The translations under genes were made by a program, and so were the position numbers. The notes under the pieces were generated by a model, which did not search any database, was not told the DNA's origin, and saw only the letters and a list, made by a program, of their open reading frames with translations. A DNA stretch of 64,000 bases from Celeribacter baekdonensis (lineage in GTDB: Bacteria > Pseudomonadota > Alphaproteobacteria > Rhodobacterales > Rhodobacteraceae): contig NZ_CP028472.1 in assembly GCF_003047105.1 (NCBI RefSeq), positions 1 to 64,000 of the forward strand. Direction: 5' to 3'. Below are positions 8,051-17,332 of this stretch, piece after piece (positions within the stretch are counted from its first letter, which is position 1; every line of letters starts with the position of its first letter).

Positions 8051-9937
8051 ATGAAAACCTCGATTGCGACCGTTTCTGTTTCCGGCGATTTGCGCGAAAA
8101 ACTCGACGCCATTGCGGCGGCAGGCTTTGATGGGATCGAGATTTTCGAACAAGACTTCATCGCCTTTGACGGCAGCCCACGCGATGTGGGAAATATGATC
8201 CGCGATCACGGGTTGGAGATTTCGCTGTTCCAACCCTTTCGCGATTTCGAGGGCCTACCCGAACCGCTACGCGCCAAGGCCTTTGACCGGGCCGAACGCA
8301 AATTCGACCTCATGCAGGAGCTTGGCACCGACTTGGTGCTGGTCTGTTCATCGTGCCATCCGCAGGCTTTGGGCGGGATTGACCGCGCCGCAGCCGATTT
8401 TCACGCGCTGGGTGAACGGGCTGCCAAACGCGGTTTGCGTGTCGGCTATGAGGCGCTGTGTTGGGGCAAACATGTGAACGATCATCGCGACGCATGGGAA
8501 ATCGTGCGCCGGGCTGATCATCCGAACATCGGTGTCATCCTCGACAGTTTTCACACCCTGGCCCGCAAAATTTCGCCCGACAGCATTCGGTCGATCCCCG
8601 GCAACAAAATCTTTTTCGTTCAGATGGCCGATGCGCCGATGATCGACATGGATCTGCTCTATTGGTCGCGCCATTTCCGCAATATGCCCGGCGAGGGTGA
8701 TCTTGATGTGACGGGCTTCACCCGCGCCGTCATGGCAGCGGGGTATACGGGGCCGATTTCTCTGGAGATTTTCAACGATCATTTCCGTGGCTCCAACACC
8801 AAACAAGTTGCCAATGATGGGTATCGCTCGCTCATCGCCCTGATGGATGATGTGCATCGCGCCGAACCCGGTCTCAAACTCGATCTGCCCAGCCTGCCCC
8901 AACGCGTGAAGCCCGAAGGCGTGTCCTTCATCGAATTCGCCTCCCGTGGCAAAGAGGCCGAAACCCTGGGCGAGCTGCTCAAAACGCTCGGGTTTGCCCA
9001 CGCCGCCACCCATCGCAACAAAGCCGTCACACTGTGGCAACAGGGCGACATCCGCCTTGTCGTCAACGAGGAAACCGACGGCCATGCTGCCCATGCCTAT
9101 AACGCGCGGGGCACGACCGTTTGCGATCTTGGCATCTTGGTCAACTCCGCACAGGACGTGATCACCCGCGCCACAGCCACGGGGGCACAGAGTTTTTCCC
9201 AAGACCTCGACATTGGCGAATTGGACATTCCGGCGATCCGGGGCCTTGGCGGCTCCGTGATGCATTTCATCGACAAAGAGACGGGTCTGGATCGGGTCTG
9301 GGAGGTGGAATTTAGGGCCGAAGAGGCGCCCGATTTGACCGGGGTCGGTCTGATGCATATCGACCATATCGCCCAGACGATGAGCTATGAGGATATGCTG
9401 AGTTGGACCCTGTTCTACACCGCCATTTTTGATGTCGAGAAAAGTCCGATGGTCGATGTCATCGACCCGGACGGGTTGGTGCGATCACAGGTGATCGAAA
9501 CCCGCGATGGGGCATTTCGGATCACCCTCAACGGCGCGGACACGCATCGCACTTTGGCGGGGCGGTTTCTGGCCGATACCTTTGGCGCTTCGGTGCAACA
9601 CATCGCGCTGGCAACGGCTGATATTTTTGACACCGCCGCGAGATTGGCAGAGCGCGGCTTTGCGCCCCTGCCGATTTCCCCCAACTATTACGACGATCTC
9701 GCCGCACGGTTCGATTTCCCGCCGGGCCTTCTTGAAAAAATGAAAGCCGCGCATGTGCTCTATGATCGCGATGAGACAGGCGAGTTCTTTCAGCTCTATT
9801 CCGGCAGTTTCGCCGGTGGGTTGTTCTTTGAAATCCTTCAACGTGGAAGCTACATGGGATTTGGCGCGCCGAACGCGCCGTTCCGTATTGCCGCCCAAAA
9901 ACGGCGCCTGCGCCCCAAAGGTATGCCGTTGCGCTGA
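8051..9937 (+). CDS. quiC: 3-Dehydroshikimate dehydratase fused to an HPPD-like domain (QuiC type)
   Basis: A 628-residue two-domain protein. Residues 1-270 are a TIM barrel of the xylose isomerase-like family (AAGFDGIEIFEQDF, YEALCWGKHVND, DSFHTLA), which holds the metal-dependent 3-dehydroshikimate dehydratase activity that makes protocatechuate. Residues 290-628 resemble 4-hydroxyphenylpyruvate dioxygenase, with HIDHIAQTM, QHIALATADIF and FFEILQRG placed like the iron-ligand segments. This fusion is known from Pseudomonas QuiC1 and relatives, where the second domain is not required for dehydration. The ribosome site AAGGAG precedes ATG 8051 by seven bases. It is the last gene of the tct operon and converges on the next SDR gene. 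Confidence 0.88.
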   Translation: MKTSIATVSVSGDLREKLDAIAAAGFDGIEIFEQDFIAFDGSPRDVGNMIRDHGLEISLFQPFRDFEGLPEPLRAKAFDRAERKFDLMQELGTDLVLVCSSCHPQALGGIDRAAADFHALGERAAKRGLRVGYEALCWGKHVNDHRDAWEIVRRADHPNIGVILDSFHTLARKISPDSIRSIPGNKIFFVQMADAPMIDMDLLYWSRHFRNMPGEGDLDVTGFTRAVMAAGYTGPISLEIFNDHFRGSNTKQVANDGYRSLIALMDDVHRAEPGLKLDLPSLPQRVKPEGVSFIEFASRGKEAETLGELLKTLGFAHAATHRNKAVTLWQQGDIRLVVNEETDGHAAHAYNARGTTVCDLGILVNSAQDVITRATATGAQSFSQDLDIGELDIPAIRGLGGSVMHFIDKETGLDRVWEVEFRAEEAPDLTGVGLMHIDHIAQTMSYEDMLSWTLFYTAIFDVEKSPMVDVIDPDGLVRSQVIETRDGAFRITLNGADTHRTLAGRFLADTFGASVQHIALATADIFDTAARLAERGFAPLPISPNYYDDLAARFDFPPGLLEKMKAAHVLYDRDETGEFFQLYSGSFAGGLFFEILQRGSYMGFGAPNAPFRIAAQKRRLRPKGMPLR

Positions 9938-9941
9938 CCGA

Positions 9942-10715
9942 TCAGCTCGGCAGGTTGTTCAGCCCTGTCGCCGACACGCCGCCATCGGCCAAAAGGGTCT
10001 GGCCTGTGACATAGGCGGCACCGTCCCCGGCCAAAAAGGCGACGATGGCGGCGATGTCTTCAGGCCGCCCAACCCGGCCCAAAGGCACTCTTTGCGCGCG
10101 GGCTTGCTCCAACCCTTCCTTGGCATAGATTGCCGCCGTCAGAGGCGTGCGGATCATCCCCGGGGCCACCGCATTGACCCGAATGCCATCGGACGCCCAT
10201 TCCATCGCCAGATTTTCCACCAGTGAAATTACCGCTGCCTTGGCGGGGGCATAGGCCGCCTGCCCCAAATGCGCTTGCATCCCCGACATCGACGCGACGA
10301 CGACAATCGTGCCCTTGGACGCCTTGAGCGCGGGATAAAACGCCTGTGCCAGAACGAAGGTTGAACGCACATTGAGGTTGAACATACGGTCCCATTCCTC
10401 AAGCGATTGCTCGGCCAAAGGCGCGGGTTTTCCGGCCCCGGCGTTTGAGACGAACACATCCAGCCCGCCCAAAAACCCAAGCGCCTTTGCCGCAATATCG
10501 CGCGCGACAGTGGCATCACCCAAATCTCCGGTCAAAAACAAAACCTCGGCCCCGTCATTTTCAAGATCGGCAATCAGTGCTGCGGGGGCGGGATTGCGCC
10601 CCGATGCCGTTGTCACAATCTTTGCAGGCGTGCCCGCAGCCTGCGCCTCCCGTGCCATTTGGCGCAATGTCGCGCCACCAATACCTTCGCTTCCACCTGT
10701 CAACATAATCCGCAT
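9942..10715 (-). CDS. Short-chain dehydrogenase/reductase
   Basis: The start is set at ATG 10715, ten bases after GGGAGGA; a longer frame upstream has no ribosome site. The 257 residues form a classical SDR with TGGSEGIGG at residues 5-13, the SNAG motif near 90, and catalytic Ser and YAPAK near 140-155. The C-terminus AYVTGQTLLADGGVS is typical. Such enzymes oxidise a secondary alcohol or reduce a ketone with NAD(P). It converges on quiC with only four bases between stops and is divergent from the next SDR across 179 bases. With three SDRs and four flavoproteins nearby, oxidation of a ring hydroxyl to a ketone is a reasonable guess. Confidence 0.9.
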   Translation of the reverse strand: MRIMLTGGSEGIGGATLRQMAREAQAAGTPAKIVTTASGRNPAPAALIADLENDGAEVLFLTGDLGDATVARDIAAKALGFLGGLDVFVSNAGAGKPAPLAEQSLEEWDRMFNLNVRSTFVLAQAFYPALKASKGTIVVVASMSGMQAHLGQAAYAPAKAAVISLVENLAMEWASDGIRVNAVAPGMIRTPLTAAIYAKEGLEQARAQRVPLGRVGRPEDIAAIVAFLAGDGAAYVTGQTLLADGGVSATGLNNLPS

Positions 10716-10894
10716 GATCGTCCTCCCAGTCGCGCGTTTACGGCAGGATTTCAATTCCCCGACGGGACCGCAATGGACATTTCCCTAAGAGCCTTAAACC
10801 CTTCGTAAATATCCAAGATTTTTCACGCCCCGTGCATCGCGACCCCCGTCAAATCCCATCAACATGTCCCGGTCATATAGGAGAGGCATCGCAG

Positions 10895-11650
10895 ATGAAT
10901 TTCACAGGCAAGACGGTTGTGATCACCGGGGGCGCGGCCGGTATCGGTTGGGCCAGCGCCACACTTTTCGCCGCGCGGGGTGCCCGTGTCGCACTGCTTG
11001 ATCTAAACGGCGATCTGGCCCAGCACCGCGCCGCAGAATTGGGACCGGATCATATTGGCCTTGGGGTCGATGTAACCAACGAGCAGGCGGTGATCTTGGC
11101 CTTGAGTCAGATCGGCCAGATCGACATTTTGGTCAACAACGCAGGTCTCGGCGACGTCAACACAGCCACGGTCGACCAAACCCTCGCCCATGTCCGGCGC
11201 TTGCTCGACATCCATCTTGCGGGCAGCTTTTTGATGAGCCGCGAAGTGGCACGGGGCATGATCGACAAAGGGTGCGGCGGGGCCATTGTCAACCTCGCCT
11301 CCATCGCAGCCCTCACTGGCTTACCCCGGCGCAATGCCTATGGCGCGGCCAAGGCGGGGCTTGTGGCGATGACAAAATCCATGGCCGCCGAATGGGGTCG
11401 TCAAAGTATTCGTGTCAACGCGGTGGCCCCAGGCTATGTCGCAACCGAGCTCGTGCGCGGATTGATCCGAGATGGGCTTTTGGCGGAAGACAAAATCCTC
11501 AAGCGCACCCCTTTGGGCCGGATGATCGACCCGTCTGAAATTGGCGAAGCGATTGCCTTTCTCGCCTCCGATGCCGCCTCTGCCATCACCGGCACCGTGC
11601 TTTCGGTCGATGCCGGTTGGATGGCCTATGGCGCCGCAGATGATCTTTAG
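10895..11650 (+). CDS. Short-chain dehydrogenase/reductase
   Basis: ATG 10895 lies behind TAGGAGAGG, giving 251 residues. The cofactor motif TGGAAGIGW is near residue 10, NNAG near 85, and the catalytic tyrosine and lysine in YGAAK near 150. The Asp in LLDLNGD suggests NAD preference. The C-terminal ITGTVLSVDAGW is standard for the family. The stop overlaps the stop of the opposite-strand NIPSNAP gene by two bases, so the two genes converge without a spacer. It is distinct in sequence from the SDRs at 9942 and 15051, so these are not recent copies. The substrate is unknown, but the context suggests a cyclic alcohol. Confidence 0.9.
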   Translation: MNFTGKTVVITGGAAGIGWASATLFAARGARVALLDLNGDLAQHRAAELGPDHIGLGVDVTNEQAVILALSQIGQIDILVNNAGLGDVNTATVDQTLAHVRRLLDIHLAGSFLMSREVARGMIDKGCGGAIVNLASIAALTGLPRRNAYGAAKAGLVAMTKSMAAEWGRQSIRVNAVAPGYVATELVRGLIRDGLLAEDKILKRTPLGRMIDPSEIGEAIAFLASDAASAITGTVLSVDAGWMAYGAADDL

Positions 11651-12213
11651 CGCAGGGGGGAAACCGCAATCGGGCGCAGGATTTCGTGACGCGTCGCGCC
11701 TTGTGATGTGGCCATCGGATCGCCACCCCACAGCGTGACGGTATCGCCCGGTGTTTCACCGGAAATGACCCGCCAGCGGGCGACCAAGGGCTGATCGCTT
11801 TGCACCTCATTGCCAAAAGTCAGACTTTGAAGACCCGGCGCAAACAGCGGGCCGATCGCGTCATTCGGGTGCTGGGTTTTGCGTCCCGCCTCTGCCGCGT
11901 CCAAGGCTGCGCTGCCTTGCAATCGCGTCATCATCATATTGCGCTGCGTGACGATGAGCGGAAAGCCATATGGCACGAACCCCTCGGTCCAGTCACGATT
12001 CGCCGCAAACCCGACCCGCGCTGCGGCGCGTTCTTCAAGACTCTCGTAAATCCACAAATGGTAAAGCCGGTTGAGCGCGCCAGTGTCGGTCAGCCAATAT
12101 CCCGCCATCGGCAAATGTGAGGTCAGCGCCTTCACCCCGCTACGCATCAGCAACGCCAAATACTCTGGCCCGGTGCCGGGTTTGAGGTCATAGACCCGCA
12201 GCTCGTAAATCAT
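11647..12213 (-). CDS. NIPSNAP-family protein
   Basis: The start at ATG 12213 (MIYELRVYDLKPG) follows GAGGGTG; 188 residues. The opening YELRxYxLKPG and the paired ferredoxin-like fold pattern are characteristic of NIPSNAP proteins, dimeric alpha-beta barrels of unclear biochemical role. In bacteria they often sit in degradation operons. A second member lies at 29236-29847, again next to a flavoprotein. It follows the AraC-type regulator on the same strand with 81 bases between, so the two may be co-transcribed. I cannot assign an activity; a role in binding or protecting a pathway intermediate is possible. Confidence 0.75.
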   Translation of the reverse strand: MIYELRVYDLKPGTGPEYLALLMRSGVKALTSHLPMAGYWLTDTGALNRLYHLWIYESLEERAAARVGFAANRDWTEGFVPYGFPLIVTQRNMMMTRLQGSAALDAAEAGRKTQHPNDAIGPLFAPGLQSLTFGNEVQSDQPLVARWRVISGETPGDTVTLWGGDPMATSQGATRHEILRPIAVSPLR

Positions 12214-12294
12214 ATCACCCTCCATATTGCGCCTGGACAATTCCACAGGAAACGACAGCGCAAAATGCAAAGAGCGCGGTTTGCCTTGGACGAT

Positions 12295-13200
12295 TCATGC
12301 CTTTTTCCGCTCTGATTGATAGGTCTCACGATAAGCGCCGGGCGGCACCCCAACACGTTGCGAAAAGAAACGCGAAAAATAGGCCGGATCTTCGAAGCCA
12401 AGATCATATCCCACCTCAGCCACGGTCATCGTCATGTAGATCAAACACCGCTTGGCCTCGATCACCACCCGCTCATGCAAAAGCTGTGAGGCGGTTTTGC
12501 CCACCCGCGCTTTGCAGGCCAGATTGAGCCGTTGGATGGAAACACCCAGTTGAGAGGCATAAAATTCAAGCCCTTTCTCGGATTTGAAATGGGTCTCTAA
12601 GATTTCGCGATATCTGCACAGGAGATCATAATCACGGTCCACGCGCTGGGTTTCCTCGGCCCCGACCTCAAGCCGCAACCGCATCAGCGCCACGAGGATA
12701 CGCTCGAACTGGGCCTTGATCGCCAAGCGCCGCCCCGGCGCAGTCCACGTATATTCGCGGCGCATCCAGTCGAAACTCTCGCGCAAGGTGCCACAATTTG
12801 GGTCACCCTCCGCCAAAGCATAGGCTGCGGGATGTTCCAAAGCATCGGCAAAGCGGGCATCGCCTTGGGTCGTTGCCTTGGCGTAGCTGCACGCGGCGGT
12901 GATCACAAAGCCATCCGTGCCCGGCAAAAACCGGATTTCATGCACCATCGCCACCGGGACGACCACCATTGCGGGCACCGGGATTGCATAGGTTTGGGAT
13001 TCGATTTGAATCTCCCCGCCTCCCCGCTCCACGAACAAAAGTTGGACGTGATCCGGGTGGGCATGGGCGCGAATTGTCCAATCATTGGCCCCGGACCGAT
13101 CGCGGATCGGTTCAACGTGAATGAAGTCAAGTTCCACCTCCGCAAGGGTATCCCCGTAAAGATAGTAGCGCGGAATCGGTTGATCTGCTGAGATCAGCAT
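12295..13200 (-). CDS. AraC-family transcriptional regulator
   Basis: The start is set at ATG 13200 because GAGGAGGATA sits just upstream; 301 residues. Residues 1-140 form a cupin-like sensor domain, with HAHPDHVQLLFVERGGGE and a VVPVAMVHEIRF strand pair. The last 100 residues hold two helix-turn-helix units ending in AEVGYDLGFEDPAYFSRFF and GVPPGAYRE. The layout resembles activators of hydroxybenzoate or hydroxyphenylacetate catabolism (PobC/HpaA type). It is divergent from the flavoprotein and SDR pair at 13359-15827 across 158 bases, so it probably activates that pair in response to an aromatic or alicyclic acid. The inducer is not known. Confidence 0.88.
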   Translation of the reverse strand: MLISADQPIPRYYLYGDTLAEVELDFIHVEPIRDRSGANDWTIRAHAHPDHVQLLFVERGGGEIQIESQTYAIPVPAMVVVPVAMVHEIRFLPGTDGFVITAACSYAKATTQGDARFADALEHPAAYALAEGDPNCGTLRESFDWMRREYTWTAPGRRLAIKAQFERILVALMRLRLEVGAEETQRVDRDYDLLCRYREILETHFKSEKGLEFYASQLGVSIQRLNLACKARVGKTASQLLHERVVIEAKRCLIYMTMTVAEVGYDLGFEDPAYFSRFFSQRVGVPPGAYRETYQSERKKA

Positions 13201-13358
13201 GGGTTGTATCCTCCTCTTTGCTCCCAGTTCCTCCTCCGGAAGCACTTGTGAATAGTGCAATGAATATCGGCGTCCGTCCATTCGCGCGACACAGGGCATT
13301 TGCCATATCTCAACCATGGGAGGCGGCTGATCCGCGCCGCACAATAGGAGGAGATACT

Positions 13359-15050
13359 ATGCAAACGCGTCTCAGGGATGGCACAGAATGCGATGTCCTT
13401 GTCATCGGGTCGGGGGCGGGTGGGATGGCCACCGCAATCACCGCCGCCAAACAAGGACTTGATGTCATCATCATCGAAAAAGCCCCCGTCTTTGGTGGGA
13501 CAACCGCCTTTTCCGGGGGCGTTGTGTGGATACCCGGCAACCCCAATTGCCCGCCGGGCGACATCGCCCGAGCGCGCGAGTATATGAAACACGAGACCGG
13601 AAATTTTTATGATGAGAGCGCGGTGAATGCCTATCTCGAGACCGGTGCCGAAATGCTTGCATTTTTTGAACGCGAAACCGAGGTCAAATTCAGCCCCTCG
13701 CTCTATCCCGACTATCACCCGGAAGCACCCGGCGGGGTCGACGTAGGTCGCTCCATCACGGCAACGCCCTATGACACCAGCGCGTTGGGGGAAAACCTCA
13801 AACGCCTGCGCCCGCCGCTGTCGACCATCACCTTCATGGGCATGATGTTCAATTCCTCGAATGCCGACATCAAACATTTCTTTAACGCGACCAAAAGCAT
13901 CACCTCTTTCGCCTATGTCGCCAAACGCCTTGCCGCCCATGCCGCCGAAGTGGTCCGCTATGGTCGCGGCACGCATGTGACCTCGGGCAATGCTTTGGCG
14001 GCGCGGCTGGCAAAAAGCTGTTTTGATCTGAACATTCCAATCTACACCGACAGCCCCGCGCGGGAACTTTTGACCGAGAAAGGTGCCGTTGTTGGCGCAA
14101 AGATCAAAGGCCAGATCGGTGATGTGATTGTGCGAGCACGCAAAGGCGTGGTCTTGGCCGCAGGTGGCTTTGCCCATGACATTGCGAAAATCCGTGTGGC
14201 CTATCCACATCTCAAACGCGGCGGCGAACATCTCTCGCCCGTACCCGAAGACAACACAGGCGACGGCATTGATCTTGGCCGCACTGTCGGGGGCCAGTTT
14301 GAGGTGCGGTTCCCGGAAACCTCCGCCTGGATGCCGGTCTCGAAAGTGCCAACAAAAACTGGGTTCAAACCCTTTCCACATCTGATTGATCGTTACAAAC
14401 CGGGCATCATCGGCGTGTTGAAATCCGGCAAACGCTTTACCAATGAAAGTGCCAGCTATCACGATGTCGGTGCCGCGATGATCAAAGCCTGCGAAGGTGA
14501 AACAGAGACCGCGTGTTGGCTGATTGCAGACCGTCCGACGATCCGCAAATACGGTCTTGGCTTTGCCAAACCTGCCCCGGTGCCACTCACGCCCTATCTG
14601 AAGAATGGCTATCTTGTCTCGGGCAAGACGCTTGAGGACTTGGCTCGAAACGCAGGGATAGACGCCAAGGGGCTTGTGGCAACGGTGGCCGCCTATAACA
14701 AAGATGCTGTGCGCGGCGAGGACCCCGAATTTGGCCGCGGAGCGACCAGTTTCAACCGCTATCTTGCCGACCCCGACGTACGCCCAAACCCCTGTGTCGC
14801 GCCCATCACCGAGGGGCCATTTTATGCGCTCAAACTCGTCATGGGCGATTTGGGCACGTTTGACGGGCTGGCCACCACGGTCGAAGGCCAAGTGCTCGAC
14901 ACCCAAGGCACACCGATTGACGGGCTTTATGCGGTGGGCAATGACCGTGCCTCGATCATGGGCGGTAACTACCCCGGTGCGGGGATCACGCTCGGCCCGG
15001 CGCTGACCTTTGGTTACATCACGGGCCGTCATCTGGCGGGAGTGGCCTGA
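13359..15050 (+). CDS. FAD-dependent oxidoreductase (fumarate reductase/KstD-like)
   Basis: ATG 13359 follows ATAGGAGGAGA, so the longer open frame to 13218 is rejected; 563 residues. The FAD motif GSGAGGMATA is near residue 16, FGGTTAFSGGVVWIPGN near 45, and the C-terminal GNDRASIMGGNYPGAGITLGPA near 530. The family flavin-dehydrogenates ring ketones (3-ketosteroid delta1-dehydrogenases, ring desaturases) or reduces enoates; key tyrosine and glycine positions of the YPGAG segment agree with this. It abuts the following SDR with no spacer, so alcohol oxidation followed by alpha,beta-desaturation is an attractive two-step module. No signal peptide is seen, so it should act in the cytoplasm. 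Confidence 0.9.
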   Translation: MQTRLRDGTECDVLVIGSGAGGMATAITAAKQGLDVIIIEKAPVFGGTTAFSGGVVWIPGNPNCPPGDIARAREYMKHETGNFYDESAVNAYLETGAEMLAFFERETEVKFSPSLYPDYHPEAPGGVDVGRSITATPYDTSALGENLKRLRPPLSTITFMGMMFNSSNADIKHFFNATKSITSFAYVAKRLAAHAAEVVRYGRGTHVTSGNALAARLAKSCFDLNIPIYTDSPARELLTEKGAVVGAKIKGQIGDVIVRARKGVVLAAGGFAHDIAKIRVAYPHLKRGGEHLSPVPEDNTGDGIDLGRTVGGQFEVRFPETSAWMPVSKVPTKTGFKPFPHLIDRYKPGIIGVLKSGKRFTNESASYHDVGAAMIKACEGETETACWLIADRPTIRKYGLGFAKPAPVPLTPYLKNGYLVSGKTLEDLARNAGIDAKGLVATVAAYNKDAVRGEDPEFGRGATSFNRYLADPDVRPNPCVAPITEGPFYALKLVMGDLGTFDGLATTVEGQVLDTQGTPIDGLYAVGNDRASIMGGNYPGAGITLGPALTFGYITGRHLAGVA

Positions 15051-15827
15051 ATGAGCTGGATTGATTTTACAGGAAAAATCGTTGTCGTCACTGGCGGCTC
15101 GGGCGGGATTGGCCGGGCCATGTTGGACGCGTTCAAAGCCTTGGGGGCCACGGTGGTGGCCCTCGATTACCGCACAGAGGATGCCGAAGCGGCAGCCCAT
15201 GCGGTTGGCGGATATGGCTTTGGCTGTGACGTGTCCGATCTGCGCTCTGTTGAGGCAGCGGCAGATCACATCGCCAAACTCGGTGGTGCGGATGTGTTGG
15301 TGAACAACGCCGGTATCCTGCGGCCCGGCCCGCTTGAGGATCTGGCGATTGAGGATTGGCAAGCCATGCTCAAGGTCAACTTGGACGGGTGTTTCATCAC
15401 GGCTCAGAGTTTTGGCAAACAGATGATCGCCAAGGGCGTGGGCGCCTTGGTTCATGTCGCTTCGATTTCTGCCAGTCAGCCCCAGCCCTTTTCGGGCGCC
15501 TATTCGCCCGGTAAGGCCGGTGTAGCGATGCTGTCGCGGGCGCTGGCCTATGAATGGGGCCCAAAAGGCGTGCGCTCGAACGTGGTCTCTCCCGGTCTGG
15601 TTCTGACCCCGATGTCCGAGCCGTTCTATGCCAATCTTGAGGTCAAAGCCGCACGCGAGCGCCGTGTGCCGACAGGCCGCATTGGCACTGCACAAGACAT
15701 GGCCAATGCGGCCGTCTTCCTCGCATCGGCGCGGGCATCCTATATCAATGGCCAGGAGATTGTGGTGGACGGGGGGTTGAGCCAAACCTTGATGGGGAGT
15801 GTCCCCCGCCCAGGATATACGCAATAG
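15051..15827 (+). CDS. Short-chain dehydrogenase/reductase
   Basis: Starts on the base after the flavoprotein stop (TGAATG), so the two are translationally linked; 258 residues. TGGSGGIGR is at residues 15-23, NNAGIL near 85, a catalytic Ser in VASISAS, and YSPGK near 150. The Asp in ALDYRTE favours NAD. The C-terminus INGQEIVVDGGLS is typical of the family. With the flavoprotein it forms a likely dehydrogenase pair controlled by the divergent AraC-type regulator. It converges on livF with 22 bases between the stops. The substrate cannot be read from sequence. Confidence 0.9.
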   Translation: MSWIDFTGKIVVVTGGSGGIGRAMLDAFKALGATVVALDYRTEDAEAAAHAVGGYGFGCDVSDLRSVEAAADHIAKLGGADVLVNNAGILRPGPLEDLAIEDWQAMLKVNLDGCFITAQSFGKQMIAKGVGALVHVASISASQPQPFSGAYSPGKAGVAMLSRALAYEWGPKGVRSNVVSPGLVLTPMSEPFYANLEVKAARERRVPTGRIGTAQDMANAAVFLASARASYINGQEIVVDGGLSQTLMGSVPRPGYTQ

Positions 15828-15849
15828 CGTCAAAAGTTGGGGGTGGCGA

Positions 15850-16581
15850 TTACGCCACCTCCTCCATGTGACCACCGAGGAAAAGCTGGCCCACTCTGGG
15901 ATCGTTGAGCAAAACATCGGCCCGCTCATGCATCCGCATTTGCCCCAGTTCCAACACGATCCCATCATCCGACATCGCAAGTGCGGCTTTGGCGTTTTGT
16001 TCGACCATCAGGATCGTCACGCCTTCGTCGCGCAGGGTTTTGAGGGTTTCAAACACCTCCTGCACCAGATTGGGCGACAGACCGATCGACGGCTCATCAA
16101 TCAACACAAGTTTCGGGTCTAGAAGCAGAGAGCGCGCGATTTCGAGCTGCTTTTGCTGTCCGCCCGACAATTCAATCGCCTTACGGTCTTTGAATTTGCG
16201 CAGCATCGGGAATTGATCCATGACCAGTTCCATCCGGCGTTTCACGCTCGGTTGATCGGAGGAGGTGATCCCGCCCATTTCCAGATTATGCCACACAGAA
16301 AGCTGCGGGATGACATTGCGGCCTTGGGGAACATAGGTGACCCCATGACCGATCATCTGTTTCGGAGTCGAGCGTGTCACATCCTCACCATCAAACATGA
16401 TAGAGCCCGATTGAATATCCAGCATCCCGAAAATGGCTTTGAACACCGTCGACTTTCCCGCACCGTTCGGACCAATCACCGTGGTGATCGTGCCACGCGG
16501 GATAGAAAACGTGGTGCCATTGAGAATGGTGATTTTGCCATAGCCCCCGTAGAGGTTTTTCAGTTCCAACATTGCCGACAT
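15850..16581 (-). CDS. livF: Branched-chain-type ABC transporter ATPase LivF
   Basis: The start at ATG 16581 is one base after the livG stop; 243 residues. Walker A GPNGAGKST is at residues 37-45, the signature LSGGQQKQLEIAR near 140, and Walker B LVLIDEPSIGL near 160. LivF is one of two ATPases that drive the HAAT-family importer. The operon order on the minus strand is binding protein, binding protein, livH, livM, livG, livF. Members of this family carry amino acids, and also aromatic and alicyclic acids or amides in catabolic islands. Here the enzymes nearby suggest a cyclic acid rather than leucine. Confidence 0.93.
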   Translation of the reverse strand: MSAMLELKNLYGGYGKITILNGTTFSIPRGTITTVIGPNGAGKSTVFKAIFGMLDIQSGSIMFDGEDVTRSTPKQMIGHGVTYVPQGRNVIPQLSVWHNLEMGGITSSDQPSVKRRMELVMDQFPMLRKFKDRKAIELSGGQQKQLEIARSLLLDPKLVLIDEPSIGLSPNLVQEVFETLKTLRDEGVTILMVEQNAKAALAMSDDGIVLELGQMRMHERADVLLNDPRVGQLFLGGHMEEVA

Positions 16582-16582
16582 G

Positions 16583-17332
16583 TCAGCCTCCCAGATATGC
16601 GTCGATGACGTTTTGGTTTGAGCGAATGTCTTCGGGCGCGCCTTCAGCAATGATTTCGCCTTCGGCCAACACGATGATCCGCGTGCACAGCGACATCACG
16701 AATTCCATGTTGTGCTCGATGACCACAAAGGTGGTGCCATGTTCGTGGTTGTATGTGATCAAACGCTCTTTGAGATATTGCAGCATGGTCAGATTGACCC
16801 CGCCCGCGGGCTCATCAAGCAACACCAGCCCCGGCCCCGCCATAAACGCCATGGCCGCGTCCAGTAGCTTTTGTTGGCCATAGGACAAAGACCCCGCCAT
16901 CTCATCGCGCAAATGCCCGAGGCGAAAAAATGCGATCATATCCTCAGCAGCCCCCGTCAGCCCCGCGTCCGATTTGCCAAACAGCCGCGTCAGCATCGTG
17001 CCGTGGTGTTCCTGCCCCGCCATGATGATGTTCTCGATCACCGACATTTGCGGAAACACCGAAAGCTGTTGGAACGTGCGGCCAACGCCAAGCCGGTTGA
17101 GATCATGCGCCTGTGCACCTGCGACAGATTTACCATTGATCTGCACCGTACCTGAACTGGGCGCCAGTTGTCCGAGAATACAATTGAACAGCGTCGATTT
17201 GCCGGAGCCATTCGGGCCAATAAGACCCAGAATTTCGCCCTTTTGCACCTCGAATGAGACACCATTGACGGCTTTGATCGGTCCGAAATGTTTGGTCATG
17301 TCTTTGACCGATAGAACGGTTTCCGTTTGCAT
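16583..17332 (-). CDS. livG: Branched-chain-type ABC transporter ATPase LivG
   Basis: ATG 17332 overlaps the livM stop as TGATG; a GTG three bases earlier is an alternative start. The 249 residues carry Walker A GPNGSGKST near residue 37 and Walker B LVLLDEPAGGVN near 170. The signature is LSYGQQKLLD, the form usual for LivG instead of LSGGQ. The C-terminal ENQNVIDAYLGG-like tail is also typical of the subfamily. Together with LivF it forms the nucleotide-binding pair under the LivHM channel. Strict coupling of stops and starts through this stretch shows a single mRNA. Confidence 0.93.
   Translation of the reverse strand: MQTETVLSVKDMTKHFGPIKAVNGVSFEVQKGEILGLIGPNGSGKSTLFNCILGQLAPSSGTVQINGKSVAGAQAHDLNRLGVGRTFQQLSVFPQMSVIENIIMAGQEHHGTMLTRLFGKSDAGLTGAAEDMIAFFRLGHLRDEMAGSLSYGQQKLLDAAMAFMAGPGLVLLDEPAGGVNLTMLQYLKERLITYNHEHGTTFVVIEHNMEFVMSLCTRIIVLAEGEIIAEGAPEDIRSNQNVIDAYLGG

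Noticed and set aside
13194..15980. A 928-codon minus-strand frame opposite the flavoprotein and SDR genes
   Set aside because: The plus-strand frames carry clear FAD and SDR motifs and good starts. The opposite frame is rich in His, Arg and Cys with no recognisable domain, a usual GC-rich shadow.
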